Below are positions 1-9,400 of a DNA stretch of 27,993 nt, piece after piece. Within the stretch, counting starts at the first letter, position 1. Each line of letters opens with the position of its first letter. Location: contig NW_026970802.1 of assembly GCF_963678635.1 (NCBI RefSeq), positions 1-27,993 of the forward strand. Direction: 5' to 3'. The notes under the pieces are model-generated. The model saw nothing but the letters and a program-made list of their open reading frames with translations, was not told the DNA's origin and made no database searches. A program made the translations under genes and the position numbers. The stretch comes from Symsagittifera roscoffensis. Its lineage: Eukaryota > Xenacoelomorpha > Acoela > Convolutidae.

Positions 1-53
1 GAATGCGTTAAAATTGTAAATTCAAACAAACGTTTTCGCACATTTTTGTGCAT

Positions 54-437
54 TGTAACATTCGTCTACTGCAGTCACACATGAGGCTTAAGAAAAATAG
101 GCCCTATAACCACTGGCTCAAGGGTCAGGGACACCATCTCTTGTGTTTTTCTACCTCAAGAACGGTCGGAGCCAGTTCGGTTCGCTTGTGACATGAGACT
201 ACGACCCGTTACAGCTTAAAGGCTACTACTAAAATATCCCCCCACTGTAACATTCGTCTACTACAGTCACACATGAGGCTTAAGAAAAATAGGCCCTATA
301 ACCACTGGCTCAAGGGTCAGGGACACTATCTCTTGTGTTTTTCTACCTCAAGAACGGTCGGAGCCAGTTCGGTTCGCTTGTGACATGAGACTACGACCCG
401 TTACAGCTTAAAGGCTACTACTAAAATATCCCCCCAC
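54..437 (+). repeat. Two tandem 192-bp units at the start of U3
   Basis: Unit 1 is 54-245 and unit 2 is 246-437; each runs from TGTAACATTCG to ATCCCCCCAC. They differ at only two places that I can see (CTGCAG against CTACAG near 70, and ACCATC against ACTATC near 132). The 3' LTR at 13879 has one unit, of the unit-2 type, and the LTR at 14778 has none. Variable tandem units at the start of U3 are typical of LTR enhancer regions; the enhancer role here is inference. Confidence 0.85.
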
Positions 438-552
438 TCTAGAATTAGAAACGTCCCCATACTTAGGTCTCTAGATACCCAAAATACATGAACGCCGTTA
501 AAAACCGGGTTGGAACAATCCGTTAGGTTACTTTTTATTAGACAGTGTGACT

Positions 553-575
553 TTGATCCATTTCAGATGGATCAA
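553..575 (+). repeat. Perfect 9-bp hairpin in the LTR
   Basis: TTGATCCAT (553-561), a five-base loop, and ATGGATCAA (567-575). The same hairpin is kept at 14186-14208 in the 3' LTR and at 14896-14918 in the diverged LTR, although the flanking bases differ there. Its role is unknown; an RNA structure or a binding site is possible. Confidence 0.6.
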
Positions 576-695
576 CCTAAAACTCGCCTCACCTCAACAT
601 AACAATTACAAAACACACTCTAGAATTTAAATTTGTACTCACATAGCAGCACGCTCAAGAATTGGGAAATGATCCAGTTGGTAACTAACTCAAGA

Positions 696-701
696 AATAA
701 A
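696..701 (+). promoter_or_regulatory. Possible LTR polyadenylation signal AATAAA
   Basis: A canonical AATAAA lies within the LTR, repeated at 14329-14334 in the 3' LTR. The diverged LTR has AATTAAA at this place (about 15036-15042). Position and conservation fit the R/U5 polyadenylation signal of an LTR, but transcript ends are not known. Confidence 0.4.
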
Positions 702-816
702 TAACTAAAAGAAGTTTAATGTTTTATAGTTTGTACGACAAGGATAAGTCTATGCTCTAGAATTTGAGTTCTCATGGACCGTTGGGACACTCTAGTTGTC
801 CGCCTTTCCGCTGAAG

Positions 817-970
817 GTTCACTCTGGTCCAGCTTTAGAATAGAACTCCAGACACGACTATCCAACTCGTGTCTGGAGTTCTATTCTAAACTATGTACCA
901 GAGTGAACATTACATACTTAAAGGCTACTACTAAAGTATGTAATGTTCATACATACATTACATATGTATG
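817..970. repeat. Nested inverted repeats (foldback scar) at the left edge of the insert
   Basis: A 24-bp perfect inverted repeat (834-857 with 867-890, loop 858-866) continues after a few mismatches as a 12-bp pair (817-828 with 897-908). Next to it is a 15-bp perfect pair (905-919 with 934-948), whose loop and inner arms copy LTR bases 408-426. A third short pair, CATACAT with ATGTATG, spans 948-970. The right arms replace the expected LTR continuation and lead straight into ORF2 at about 969. Such stacked self-templated pieces look like template-switching end repair. Confidence 0.75.
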
Positions 971-3900
971 TCTCAACAGTTCCTCTTCATCATCGGAACT
1001 AATCACAATCTCCTCCCAAGCCTTCAGCTGTTCATAGGATCGCATCCATTCTCTCTGCTCCTGCAATCTCTTTGCTTGGTTGGGTAGTGCCTTCACCCTA
1101 GCTTCTCGGTTCAAGCAAAAGGAGTTGTGCAGGCTCAAGCTCACGTTCTTCGCCAGGACTTCCTCTATTATCGACTCCCTCGCTTTGGTATTGTCTCTAG
1201 ACATCTTACCCATCTGGGGTGTGATTAGCTTATGTAGCACACTCAACTTCGCCAGATCTTCATCTTCCGTTGGGGCTAACCTCACTCGCTCGGTGGTTTC
1301 CTCGATTAGACTCGCATGGGGATGTGGACACCAGGAGGGTCTTAGTAGCTTCCATATCACTCCCAAGTTCGTGGTTAACAAGCCATTTCCACCGCCCATG
1401 TTCACTTCAACTCTCTTGTTTGAGCGCGGTATGCTTATCACCTCTGGTGTTTTCTCAAGAATCAGGCCCAGGCTCGGCCCCTCTTTCTCCACTGCGTCTA
1501 TCTCCATTATCCTTTCTGTCCAAAACTTCAGTAGCTCCGCTACCTCATGGTTTCTGTGGGCTCCTCCAGCTTCCGAGTCTAAGAAGGGATTGTAGGCTAT
1601 TCCCATCACTCCAGACACATATTGGTATTCCCCCTTCTCACTGAGTCTCGAGTACTGTTCTGACGAGGCCAGGTTACGGTGAACATCATGTTCTTCCTCG
1701 AACTTCTTATTAGAGAACCTCCGTACCTCGTCCAGCTTTCGATGGTTCTCTAAGGATAGTCTGGAACCATCTTCTTTCTCTATTCCTGTACTCTGATATA
1801 CGTTCAAGATGATCGTTGAGACTCTTCTCTCCATGGTTCTACTTCCACTTGCTCTCTGGTGGCATGCCAGGATGGTGCTATCAGACATCATTGACATTGT
1901 CCATCTCAAGAAACATGTGGCATCTTTTCTCCTAGCCAGGCTCAAGCCTGAATTGTCCCTGGCCACGTGTTGCATCAGTGCCTGATACACCTCCATCTTC
2001 TTGCTTCCCAACTTCAGCCTGTCATACGAGGTCAATGTCTCCAACTCTATTCCCACCAGACTCCAGGTGAACATTAATTGTCCCGCAGTTCTAACGAAGG
2101 GATTCGCCATTAGTGGCGGTGCTGATGAGGATGTTCTCATCGCCTCTTCAAAATGATCCTTCAACAAACTCTGCCAGGACCTCTTCAGATGACTTGCCAT
2201 CTCTATCTTATTAACCTCGGCTTTTTGCTGGGTGGCCCAATTGCGTCGCCTGCGAGCTATTCCACTGTCCAACTTCTTCAAGCAGTCCTCCATTTCCTTC
2301 AATGTTTCGAGGGCCACCCACCACGTCCGGGAAGTGTTCCTCGTCTTGTTTCTCTCCAATGGATCACTCGTCACTTGTTTGCCCATGTCCTGATGTGCCT
2401 TCGAGATCCATTCTTTGCCGATCTCCACTTCCCCTACCTGTCCGTTCGTTGAACCTCTCTTCACGTTCACCTTCTGAGGCTTGAAGTCTTCTTCTGACGT
2501 CGAACTGGTGGGAACCTCTATTTCCTTTTCTACTTCAAGTGGTTTCCTGAGCTCCGAGCTGTTCTTGTATGCCGCCGTCTTGCATCGGGCCAAAACGATG
2601 GGCGCCGTCTCTCTCAAGTTTCCTTCCGAAACAGCATCCACTGAAGGACTACCCCATCCTTCCACTTCTCTCTTCCTCTTGCGAGTCTTCACCTCTCTGC
2701 TCGAGGGTGTTGTGGCTATCATCATTGATTCGACCTCTCCATCCACTCCTTCCAACTCTTGCCTCCCCCCTGCTCGAGCCTTAAGGATATTAGTACTTTT
2801 AATCATATTACTAGTCCCAACCTTATCCCTTTTTATATCATCAACCATTTTATCCACAGTTTTTTGTTTCAGAGTAGAGCTGTCCTCACATTTCTCTTTT
2901 CTAGTCTTCGATCGTGCGTTCCTCAGCTCCACTAGCTTGTTCAGCAGCTCTTTTCTTGCTTTCTCATCCAGGCCCGTTCCTATCAGGAGCGGTTCCCCGA
3001 ATCTCACTACTGCGTCCCACAGTTCCTTCTTGAACTTGTCCAGCGTCGTCTCGCTGCCCACTTCTCGATTGAATTCCTCCAGGAACTCCTGCCAAGCGTC
3101 ATCCTCGAGAGATCCCAAGAATATGTCCCTATTCCCTTCGAACGTGTTCTTCTCCCTTTCCTCCGAGCTCAAGAGTAACATCCCCATATTGAAGGTCTCA
3201 CCTGCCAATGGCAACTCTAGGTTCTTCCGTGGAGACGGAATCAGGGGTGGTGTGGCAGTATCTGCCCAATTCTCCTCGCTCAAATCTTTCAACAGCTCTT
3301 GAGTGGTGAGCTCCTCCCCTGATGGCCCTGGTTCAGGCGTATTCCCCACTTCCATGTCTTCACCAGCTTCACTGAGAGTTTCATCCATACTCTCTTCTTC
3401 TGACTCATGTCTCCTTCTCTCAAGAATTTTCTTAAATCGGTCCTCGACGGGTCCGCTCCTCTTGTCTCCAGGTGTGTCCACGGACAGTGGTGATGGTGTC
3501 GCGGGATCCAGCTTTTTGTATTCCGTCAGTGCTACGTGCAGTTGACCTGCTGCATCTAGTTCTGTTCCTTCCTGTCTTATTTCCACCTGTTCCAAGCCAT
3601 AGGGCGCCTTATATTTTCTCGTGGCAAATTTCATGTCGTCCACCAGTGCGACGTGTCCCTCCATCACGATCATCCTGCCATCATCCCATATGGGTAGCAT
3701 ATTCTCAAGTCCTTCCTTCTCAAGAGTCCTCAAGACTTTCCACACCTCATATCCAGGGGGCTGCGAACCTCTACTCTTTTTCGCTTGCGTCGTCCACGAA
3801 TTTACCTTCATCTCGCTGGTATGGAAGTAGACCGCCGCCGTGTAGCCAATGAACAGGGGGTCCCAGCCATCAGTGAAATCCTTCTGCATTTCCTCCGCCC

Positions 3901-6124
3901 TCATCCTCGCCATTATGGAGGGAACTACCAAGGGACTATTCATTCCTAAGGTCATCCTCCTGACTATTGGGAACTCAGGCATGGTTGCCGGGAGGATTTC
4001 TTTCTCCATTATGGTCTCTAGCTCCCTCTTCACCAGTGCGAAGCACTCCTTCCAGGCAGGAATTCTCAAGATTTCTCGTCCGTCCGCCGTCAATGGGTTC
4101 AAGTTCCAGAATTTGGGATACATTTCAATAGGGCCCTCTCGCTTGCCTCCCATTCTGCATTGCATTTGTCCCCTGAAATTGCACACCATCATCTCAGCAT
4201 CTTTCACTTTTCCGAAGAGTACCGTGTTGCTCATACGCGCCCTGAGCACTTCCTGCTGACACCAATTCAGCGCTGCACCATCCAGTACGCTGATGAGACT
4301 CAAGTGCGTCACCGAGTGACGATACGTTATCACCAGGGGATCTGGAAACGCGTACGTCACTGCTGGACCATAGATGCAGGTCACCACCTCCTCCAGACCT
4401 CGGATTATCCCCATTGGGTCCGACCTCATTGCCAGACACAGGTCCGTCAACAGAGGCATCCCTCTGTTCGCCTTCTCCCATTCTTCTCTCGAGGTTGGGT
4501 TCTCATCTTCACCCGTCATGTATCGATTCTGCATCATGAGGTATTGCACCAGTAGTGTCTTCAACCCTGCGGCGCACTTGTAGGAGCTGGTTTCAATGCT
4601 CGTGTGGACTCTCCCCATAGACAGAGGTTCTCCATATTCCATTAACCGATGAAACGACACCAATTCCCCATGGGTCAAGAGCACTAGTGCCAGGTACCCA
4701 TCAACTCGAAGTGTCTCCACTCCCCGACTAAACATATATGCTGGACCCATATTGAACAAGTATCTGGGGTAGACCAAATACAGGGCCAAGAGCAGGCTGA
4801 TGGGCATGCCCAGTATCTCCTGCACGAAGGCTCCGAAGATAGTCGCCGTGGTGCCGAACACTCCTGCCAAGAATTCTCTCTCCCAGCAAGGACTCAAGAA
4901 CTTGAGAATCTCGTAATCTCTCCTAGTCTTCAATTCGCCGTTGGCGTGCTCTCTCCAAAATCCTCCAATCGTCACTTCATTGGCGGCCGAGACAAATCTA
5001 ACCACCGTCATGTCTCTCCTTTCAGCTAGCTCCAGTTGCTTCTCTAGAAAACTCCAGATTTGTTTCACGAGGAGTGGTGCTTCCTCCCTCGTTTTATTCG
5101 TGGCGTTCTCCAGCCTTGGTGTCAGGAATGGCCACCAGCCATTCTCTTGGGTCAAGCGATATTTCATCGATTCTAACTGTTTCTCCGTCTCGACCACATT
5201 TCTTCTCTCGTTGCTGGGACCTCTAGTCCTGCTGGTGGAATTTGCGACTTTCACATCCATACTCCGGAACCACAGGCTGGCCGTCAACTGGTTTATCGCC
5301 GGGTGGTCGTCCCCGATCACTGGGCTGAACTTGAGTTGTCTAGCAAAGTTCGATATCTCTAGCAAGAGTACCTCATCCAATACAATCAAGACATCGGCTA
5401 GTCCGTAAAAGCCCCTCAGCGCATGAGATATGTCAGCCCATGCCGCTGGTAATTCTGATCTGTAAAGTCTCAAGTTTACTGGCTCCAGCTCTCGATTGGG
5501 GGCTGCCATCAGAATCCGCCATTCACTCCCTTCCGCTATCAAGATTAAGACCGCATACACGAATTGTAGGGCGGGTGGCATGCTGGCGTATCCTGGGGAT
5601 GTGGTAAACACCACCTTTGTCTTGGACCCAAATCTCGAGGCTACGTTCTCTTGTACCTCATTCATCGCCGCAAATAACGCCTGAATAGCCTCCCATATCT
5701 TCTTTGATGTCGGAATCTCTTTGCCCTTCAGTTGCTCAAGAAGTCCCATCGCGTGCAGGTGGTCATTCATTCCTGCAAACAATAGCAGCTCAGGTTCACA
5801 GGGCATCTCCGACTTTATTGCCACCACTAGGGTCAACATCTGGTTCAATTTGGCTCCTGGCAAAGAGTATACCAGAGTCTCCGGCCAGAACAACTTGGGA
5901 GACGTTCCTTCGAAGTCTGATCCCGCCACAATGATCACTCTTGCAGCAGCTGGATCTGCTCTATCATAAACTGCCAGAGTCTTGGCCAATTGGGTGCCGC
6001 CACAGGGCTTCCCGTACTTACCCACACCGAAAATTTGATGATAAAGAAGCTCAAGGAAGTGAGGGAAACAAGCGGATTGGAACTGGTCCAGCTTTAGAAT
6101 AGAACTCCAGACACGACTATCCAA
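947..6124 (-). CDS. ORF2 copy 1: large unfamiliar protein with SGNH/GDSL-like N-terminal domain, both ends replaced
   Basis: An open frame of 1,725 codons. Only about residues 38 to 1718 are genuine: the first 37 or so are antisense gag-pol and LTR sequence (6016-6124), and the last seven come from the foldback scar (947-970). Residues about 60-290 resemble an SGNH hydrolase: AGSDF with Ser69 (GSD instead of GDS), LPGAKL with Gly90, GMND with Asn120, and GDDHP with His274. A hydrophobic stretch lies near residues 430-460. The middle is charged and low in complexity, with an acidic Ser/Glu run (about 3290-3410). Residues 1706-1715 hold IVISSDDEEE, a SUMO-interacting-like motif. Compared with the copy at 15933-20786 it has an in-frame 449-codon deletion at 1208. 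No polymerase, integrase or clear envelope features are seen. The true start is lost; beyond the SGNH-like domain the function is unknown. Confidence 0.7.
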   Translation of the reverse strand: MDSRVWSSILKLDQFQSACFPHFLELLYHQIFGVGKYGKPCGGTQLAKTLAVYDRADPAAARVIIVAGSDFEGTSPKLFWPETLVYSLPGAKLNQMLTLVVAIKSEMPCEPELLLFAGMNDHLHAMGLLEQLKGKEIPTSKKIWEAIQALFAAMNEVQENVASRFGSKTKVVFTTSPGYASMPPALQFVYAVLILIAEGSEWRILMAAPNRELEPVNLRLYRSELPAAWADISHALRGFYGLADVLIVLDEVLLLEISNFARQLKFSPVIGDDHPAINQLTASLWFRSMDVKVANSTSRTRGPSNERRNVVETEKQLESMKYRLTQENGWWPFLTPRLENATNKTREEAPLLVKQIWSFLEKQLELAERRDMTVVRFVSAANEVTIGGFWREHANGELKTRRDYEILKFLSPCWEREFLAGVFGTTATIFGAFVQEILGMPISLLLALYLVYPRYLFNMGPAYMFSRGVETLRVDGYLALVLLTHGELVSFHRLMEYGEPLSMGRVHTSIETSSYKCAAGLKTLLVQYLMMQNRYMTGEDENPTSREEWEKANRGMPLLTDLCLAMRSDPMGIIRGLEEVVTCIYGPAVTYAFPDPLVITYRHSVTHLSLISVLDGAALNWCQQEVLRARMSNTVLFGKVKDAEMMVCNFRGQMQCRMGGKREGPIEMYPKFWNLNPLTADGREILRIPAWKECFALVKRELETIMEKEILPATMPEFPIVRRMTLGMNSPLVVPSIMARMRAEEMQKDFTDGWDPLFIGYTAAVYFHTSEMKVNSWTTQAKKSRGSQPPGYEVWKVLRTLEKEGLENMLPIWDDGRMIVMEGHVALVDDMKFATRKYKAPYGLEQVEIRQEGTELDAAGQLHVALTEYKKLDPATPSPLSVDTPGDKRSGPVEDRFKKILERRRHESEEESMDETLSEAGEDMEVGNTPEPGPSGEELTTQELLKDLSEENWADTATPPLIPSPRKNLELPLAGETFNMGMLLLSSEEREKNTFEGNRDIFLGSLEDDAWQEFLEEFNREVGSETTLDKFKKELWDAVVRFGEPLLIGTGLDEKARKELLNKLVELRNARSKTRKEKCEDSSTLKQKTVDKMVDDIKRDKVGTSNMIKSTNILKARAGGRQELEGVDGEVESMMIATTPSSREVKTRKRKREVEGWGSPSVDAVSEGNLRETAPIVLARCKTAAYKNSSELRKPLEVEKEIEVPTSSTSEEDFKPQKVNVKRGSTNGQVGEVEIGKEWISKAHQDMGKQVTSDPLERNKTRNTSRTWWVALETLKEMEDCLKKLDSGIARRRRNWATQQKAEVNKIEMASHLKRSWQSLLKDHFEEAMRTSSSAPPLMANPFVRTAGQLMFTWSLVGIELETLTSYDRLKLGSKKMEVYQALMQHVARDNSGLSLARRKDATCFLRWTMSMMSDSTILACHQRASGSRTMERRVSTIILNVYQSTGIEKEDGSRLSLENHRKLDEVRRFSNKKFEEEHDVHRNLASSEQYSRLSEKGEYQYVSGVMGIAYNPFLDSEAGGAHRNHEVAELLKFWTERIMEIDAVEKEGPSLGLILEKTPEVISIPRSNKRVEVNMGGGNGLLTTNLGVIWKLLRPSWCPHPHASLIEETTERVRLAPTEDEDLAKLSVLHKLITPQMGKMSRDNTKARESIIEEVLAKNVSLSLHNSFCLNREARVKALPNQAKRLQEQREWMRSYEQLKAWEEIVISSDDEEELLRHTYVMYV
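6016..6086 (+). mobile_element. 71-bp gag-pol fragment at the right edge of the insert
   Basis: It matches 13371-13441 of the plus-strand gag-pol frame base for base as far as I can compare. On the left it joins ORF2 copy 1; on the right it joins the LTR remainder through a shared CTGG (6083-6086). It is a filler piece copied from the neighbouring element and supplies an artificial N-terminus to the minus-strand ORF2 frame. Confidence 0.8.
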
Positions 6125-6352
6125 CTCGTGGGAATACGCTTGTTTCTGTTTCGAATAGGACAGCTCTACTCTTGTTCACTATGATGGAAATTGCGAATAG
6201 CAATTTCCCACTCGTTTTTATCTGACTACTTTCCCGCAATTGTTCTAAAATTGTTCTGATTTCTTTTTCTGATTTTCAGTTATCGCGAGAAAATCGTGCA
6301 TGACATGTTCCATTCGAAATTTTGAAAAATTAAATTTCACTTCAAAATCAAG
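6083..6352 (+). repeat. 5' LTR, right portion
   Basis: It matches 14457-14726 of the 3' LTR. Bases 6083-6130 repeat LTR bases 824-871, so the insert is flanked by a 44-48 bp duplication. The match ends after AAAATCAAG at 6352; the last 51 bases of the LTR are missing and gag-like sequence follows at once. The part holds the GGAAATTGC hairpin (6186-6208) and a TTTTCAG possible splice acceptor (cut after 6279). Confidence 0.8.
6186..6208 (+). repeat. Perfect 9-bp hairpin in the LTR (GGAAATTGC / GCAATTTCC)
   Basis: The stems are 6186-6194 and 6200-6208 with loop GAATA. The hairpin is unchanged at 14560-14582 and, in the diverged LTR, at 15277-15299, although the neighbouring bases differ. It lies about 70 bases before the TTTTCAG, so it would be in the leader RNA if transcription starts upstream. 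A packaging or translation role is a guess. Confidence 0.6.
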
Positions 6353-6492
6353 GCCACAGGACTCTAGAGGCCTTCGCCACGAGGAACACTGACTCGAGCG
6401 ACAGGAGAGAGGGAAAATCAAGAAAGACATTCAAGAAGCCAAAAGAATTCAAGGACGACTCCGATGGATGCATTGACACTTGGGTGGAAGTG

Positions 6493-9400
6493 ATGAGATT
6501 ACATCTAGAACAAGACAACTTGAGTGACGAAAGACAAGCATGTACAGCCATACTGAGCAACTTGGAAGGAACGGCATTAAAATGCGTGGTCGCAAAGAAG
6601 GAGGAAGAACGCGACACCGCGGACAAGATCTTCGAGATATTGCTGAATCGGTTCGGGTCAGGCATGAAGGGTCACCAAGCGATGATGCGATTTGAAAAGA
6701 GAAGGCAGAGGGACGACGAGTCAATAGATCGGTTCCTAGATGACCTCGAGAGCTTGAGAAGGAGGAGTGACCCAGAGGAGTCGACAAATAGACGGAACTT
6801 TAGCATTGCCTCGAAGTTCATCGATGGGGTGAAAAGTGATGACTTAAGGACAATGTTAGCAACATACTACACATTGTCGAAGGACAGCGCACCCACCCCA
6901 GAAGAAATGAGACAGAAATCAAGAGAATACATGCTGATGAAACCAAAGAAGTACTCATATTCCGAAAACAGGAACACGCAAGGGGGAAGCCAACCCCAGA
7001 GGTCATCATGGTACAAACCTAGAGATGATATGGACAAGCGCAGATCATGCGCGAACTGCGGGTCAGCGGATCATCATGTGGCTGACTGCACAACGTACAA
7101 ACAAGGCATGAAGAGCCTAGGTTATGCACCGGATGAAGAGGATATGAGCCAGATGGAGGAACACGAGTACTATAACGGCTTAATCATCAAGATAGGCGCC
7201 AGATGCTTCTTCTGTAACCAGGAGGGGCACTTCAGAATGGATTGTCCCTTGTTCTGGGAAGCGGTCAAGGACCAGAATCACCCCAAACATAAGTTGGCAT
7301 TAGCGGCGGTGCAGAATCAGCGGAACAGGCAAAACGAGTTTGAATCTAGGAACTTGGGGGCACCAAACACCGAATTGCCGACGAAGACAGTGAAAGCTGT
7401 GACACATGTTAGCGGTGCGTTAGAGTCCGCGGCCGGAAGCTCTCTAGAGATAAATTATGAGAAAGCGGCGACGGAAGCAATTGCCAAAGTGAAACAAGAT
7501 CTGGCTGCGAAAGAAATAGAGCAACGACTAAAGTTGGAGATCGAAAGACAGAATTTTAACGGAGCATTAACCGGATCGAACTCAATACCAGAGGCTAGAA
7601 CGGGCTCAATGAAGACCGGGAATTGTAACACCGTGAAAATGGTGACAGGTAAACCTTTTGGAATATCGAAAATCGGAGCAAGAATAATGTCGATAATCAC
7701 AGTGGGCGGACACGAGGTAACCAGAAACTTGAGCGAGCCGAGCGACCAGACGATAATGCACATTGACGTGTATGCAGACTACTTGAGTGGAATAAGTCCA
7801 CAAACGACTTCTAGAGCGCTCAGGGCACTACTCACGAGAGGGGGCAGCAAATCGGTACGTGTTGATAATAGGTACACTGAAGCTTATGGTCCACACGAGG
7901 TCATGCTAAATATAGATGGAATCAACATCTATACCAAGACGATGATAACATGCGACGAAGACCTAATTGGACAAATCTATGTAGGGAAAGAAGAGTTGAA
8001 AGTAAGATCGATCGGACATTGTGCCATGCTTGAAGAAGATGCAATGCACATCGGGACGGAAGCAGACGTGACAGGGCACGTGCTAGACATAAATGGCAAA
8101 AAGACTCAGTTGCGTGGATTACTTGACACGGGAGCAGTCTTGAGCGTCATACCAATCGAAACATGGGAAAAAATGGGCTTTGACAAAGGTGACTTGATAG
8201 ACTCGAGAATACGGCTGTCAGCTGCAAACAAAGGGGCCCTACGGGTGCTGGGCAGGACGCCGATAATAGCCCTCAATTTGGGGGAACGTAACCTGTGGAT
8301 GAGCTTCATCGTGGTAGAAAACCTAGATGAATCTGACCAATTCATTTTGGGCAGAGACTTCATCAGGAATTTCGACGTAACGATTGATCTAAATAATGCA
8401 ATGTTCAGGATACGGAACCCGGATAGGAGGTACGCAATCAAACCGGTAAATTTAATAATGGCGAATGAAAACAAAGCACCGGTATTCTTGAGTAGGAGAG
8501 TGAGGTTAAAAGCTAATGAAGCGGCAATCGTAAGCTTGAGGATGAAAAATTATAATGAACTAAGTGACAACAAGCAAGTGTGTATAGTTCCAAATCCCAA
8601 TAGTCAAAGCGCTGCTGTTTTAGGAAGATCATTTTCGATAACGAAGAGCGGCCTCTGCGTCAGTGTCTTGTTGAATACCCTTGATATACCGATCACGATA
8701 CAGAGAGGGAGGAAGCTGGGATATGCTTTACCAGTTAAAACTCGATACGAAACAATTGAAAACTCAAAACAAAATGAAGTTGTTGATTGTCCTAATCACA
8801 GGGACAAAATTTGTATCTTGAGACGATTGCAGAGAATAAAAGATTCTTCAAGTCTTATCAAATCACTTAAGTCAGAAACGGACGATGGGCTTTCGAGCTG
8901 TTCGAACTTTCCAGAGCGACCCACACTAGATGAAATGCAAACTGATAAACCGGTTCTGCCGGAGATTGAACATTTAAGGGGCAAACTGAAAGATGAACAG
9001 CTCGAAGCTATCAAGGACGTACTAGAGCGGAACGAGGAGGTTTTTTCAAGGCATAAGGCGGATATCGGGTGTTGTAATTTTGTTGAACATGAAATAGAAC
9101 TTGAGGAAAACGCGGTGCCACACAGGGAGGGGGCGAGGCGCATGACCCCACACAAATCGGACGCTTGTAGAAAAGAAATCGAAACGTTACTAGAGTATGA
9201 CATGATAGAACCATCCAAGTCACCGTGGGCGTGTGGAGTAGTGATGGCCAAAAAGAAAGGCGACCAGTTAAGGTTTTGTTGTGACTTTCGATACCTGAAC
9301 TCCGTCACGGTGAAGGATGCCTATCCCATACCTAGAATTGATGAGAGCCTCTCGAAGTTAGGTGATGCGAAATTTTTTACGACTCTTGATTTAGGCTCGG

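Larger units (their letters stand above)
54..871 (+). repeat. 5' LTR, left portion (two-unit U3)
   Basis: It starts with TG at 54 and from 438 to 871 matches 14071-14504 of the 3' LTR without a difference that I can see. It breaks off at 871, where an inverted copy of its own last bases begins; the rest resumes at 6083. Inside are two 192-bp tandem units, an AATAAA at 696-701, a 9-bp-stem hairpin at 553-575 and three copies of CTCTAGAATT (near 438, 620 and 760). Bases 1-53 to its left are AT-rich flank with nothing recognisable. Confidence 0.8.

Noticed and set aside
54-437. CRISPR array or satellite
   Set aside because: Only two 192-bp units without spacers, located at the start of an LTR.
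2481-3302. Plus-strand frame of 273 codons (and its twin at 18850-19671)
   Set aside because: It is the antisense shadow of ORF2: Ser/Leu-rich, no family features, and present only because ORF2 is opposite.
4730-4850. Envelope-type transmembrane anchor in ORF2
   Set aside because: One moderately hydrophobic stretch with charged and Pro interruptions, mid-protein, with no signal peptide or furin-like site visible.
6484-6486. GTG at 6484 as the Gag start
   Set aside because: A eukaryotic element would use ATG; the first is at 6493, and gag-like coding appears to extend upstream.
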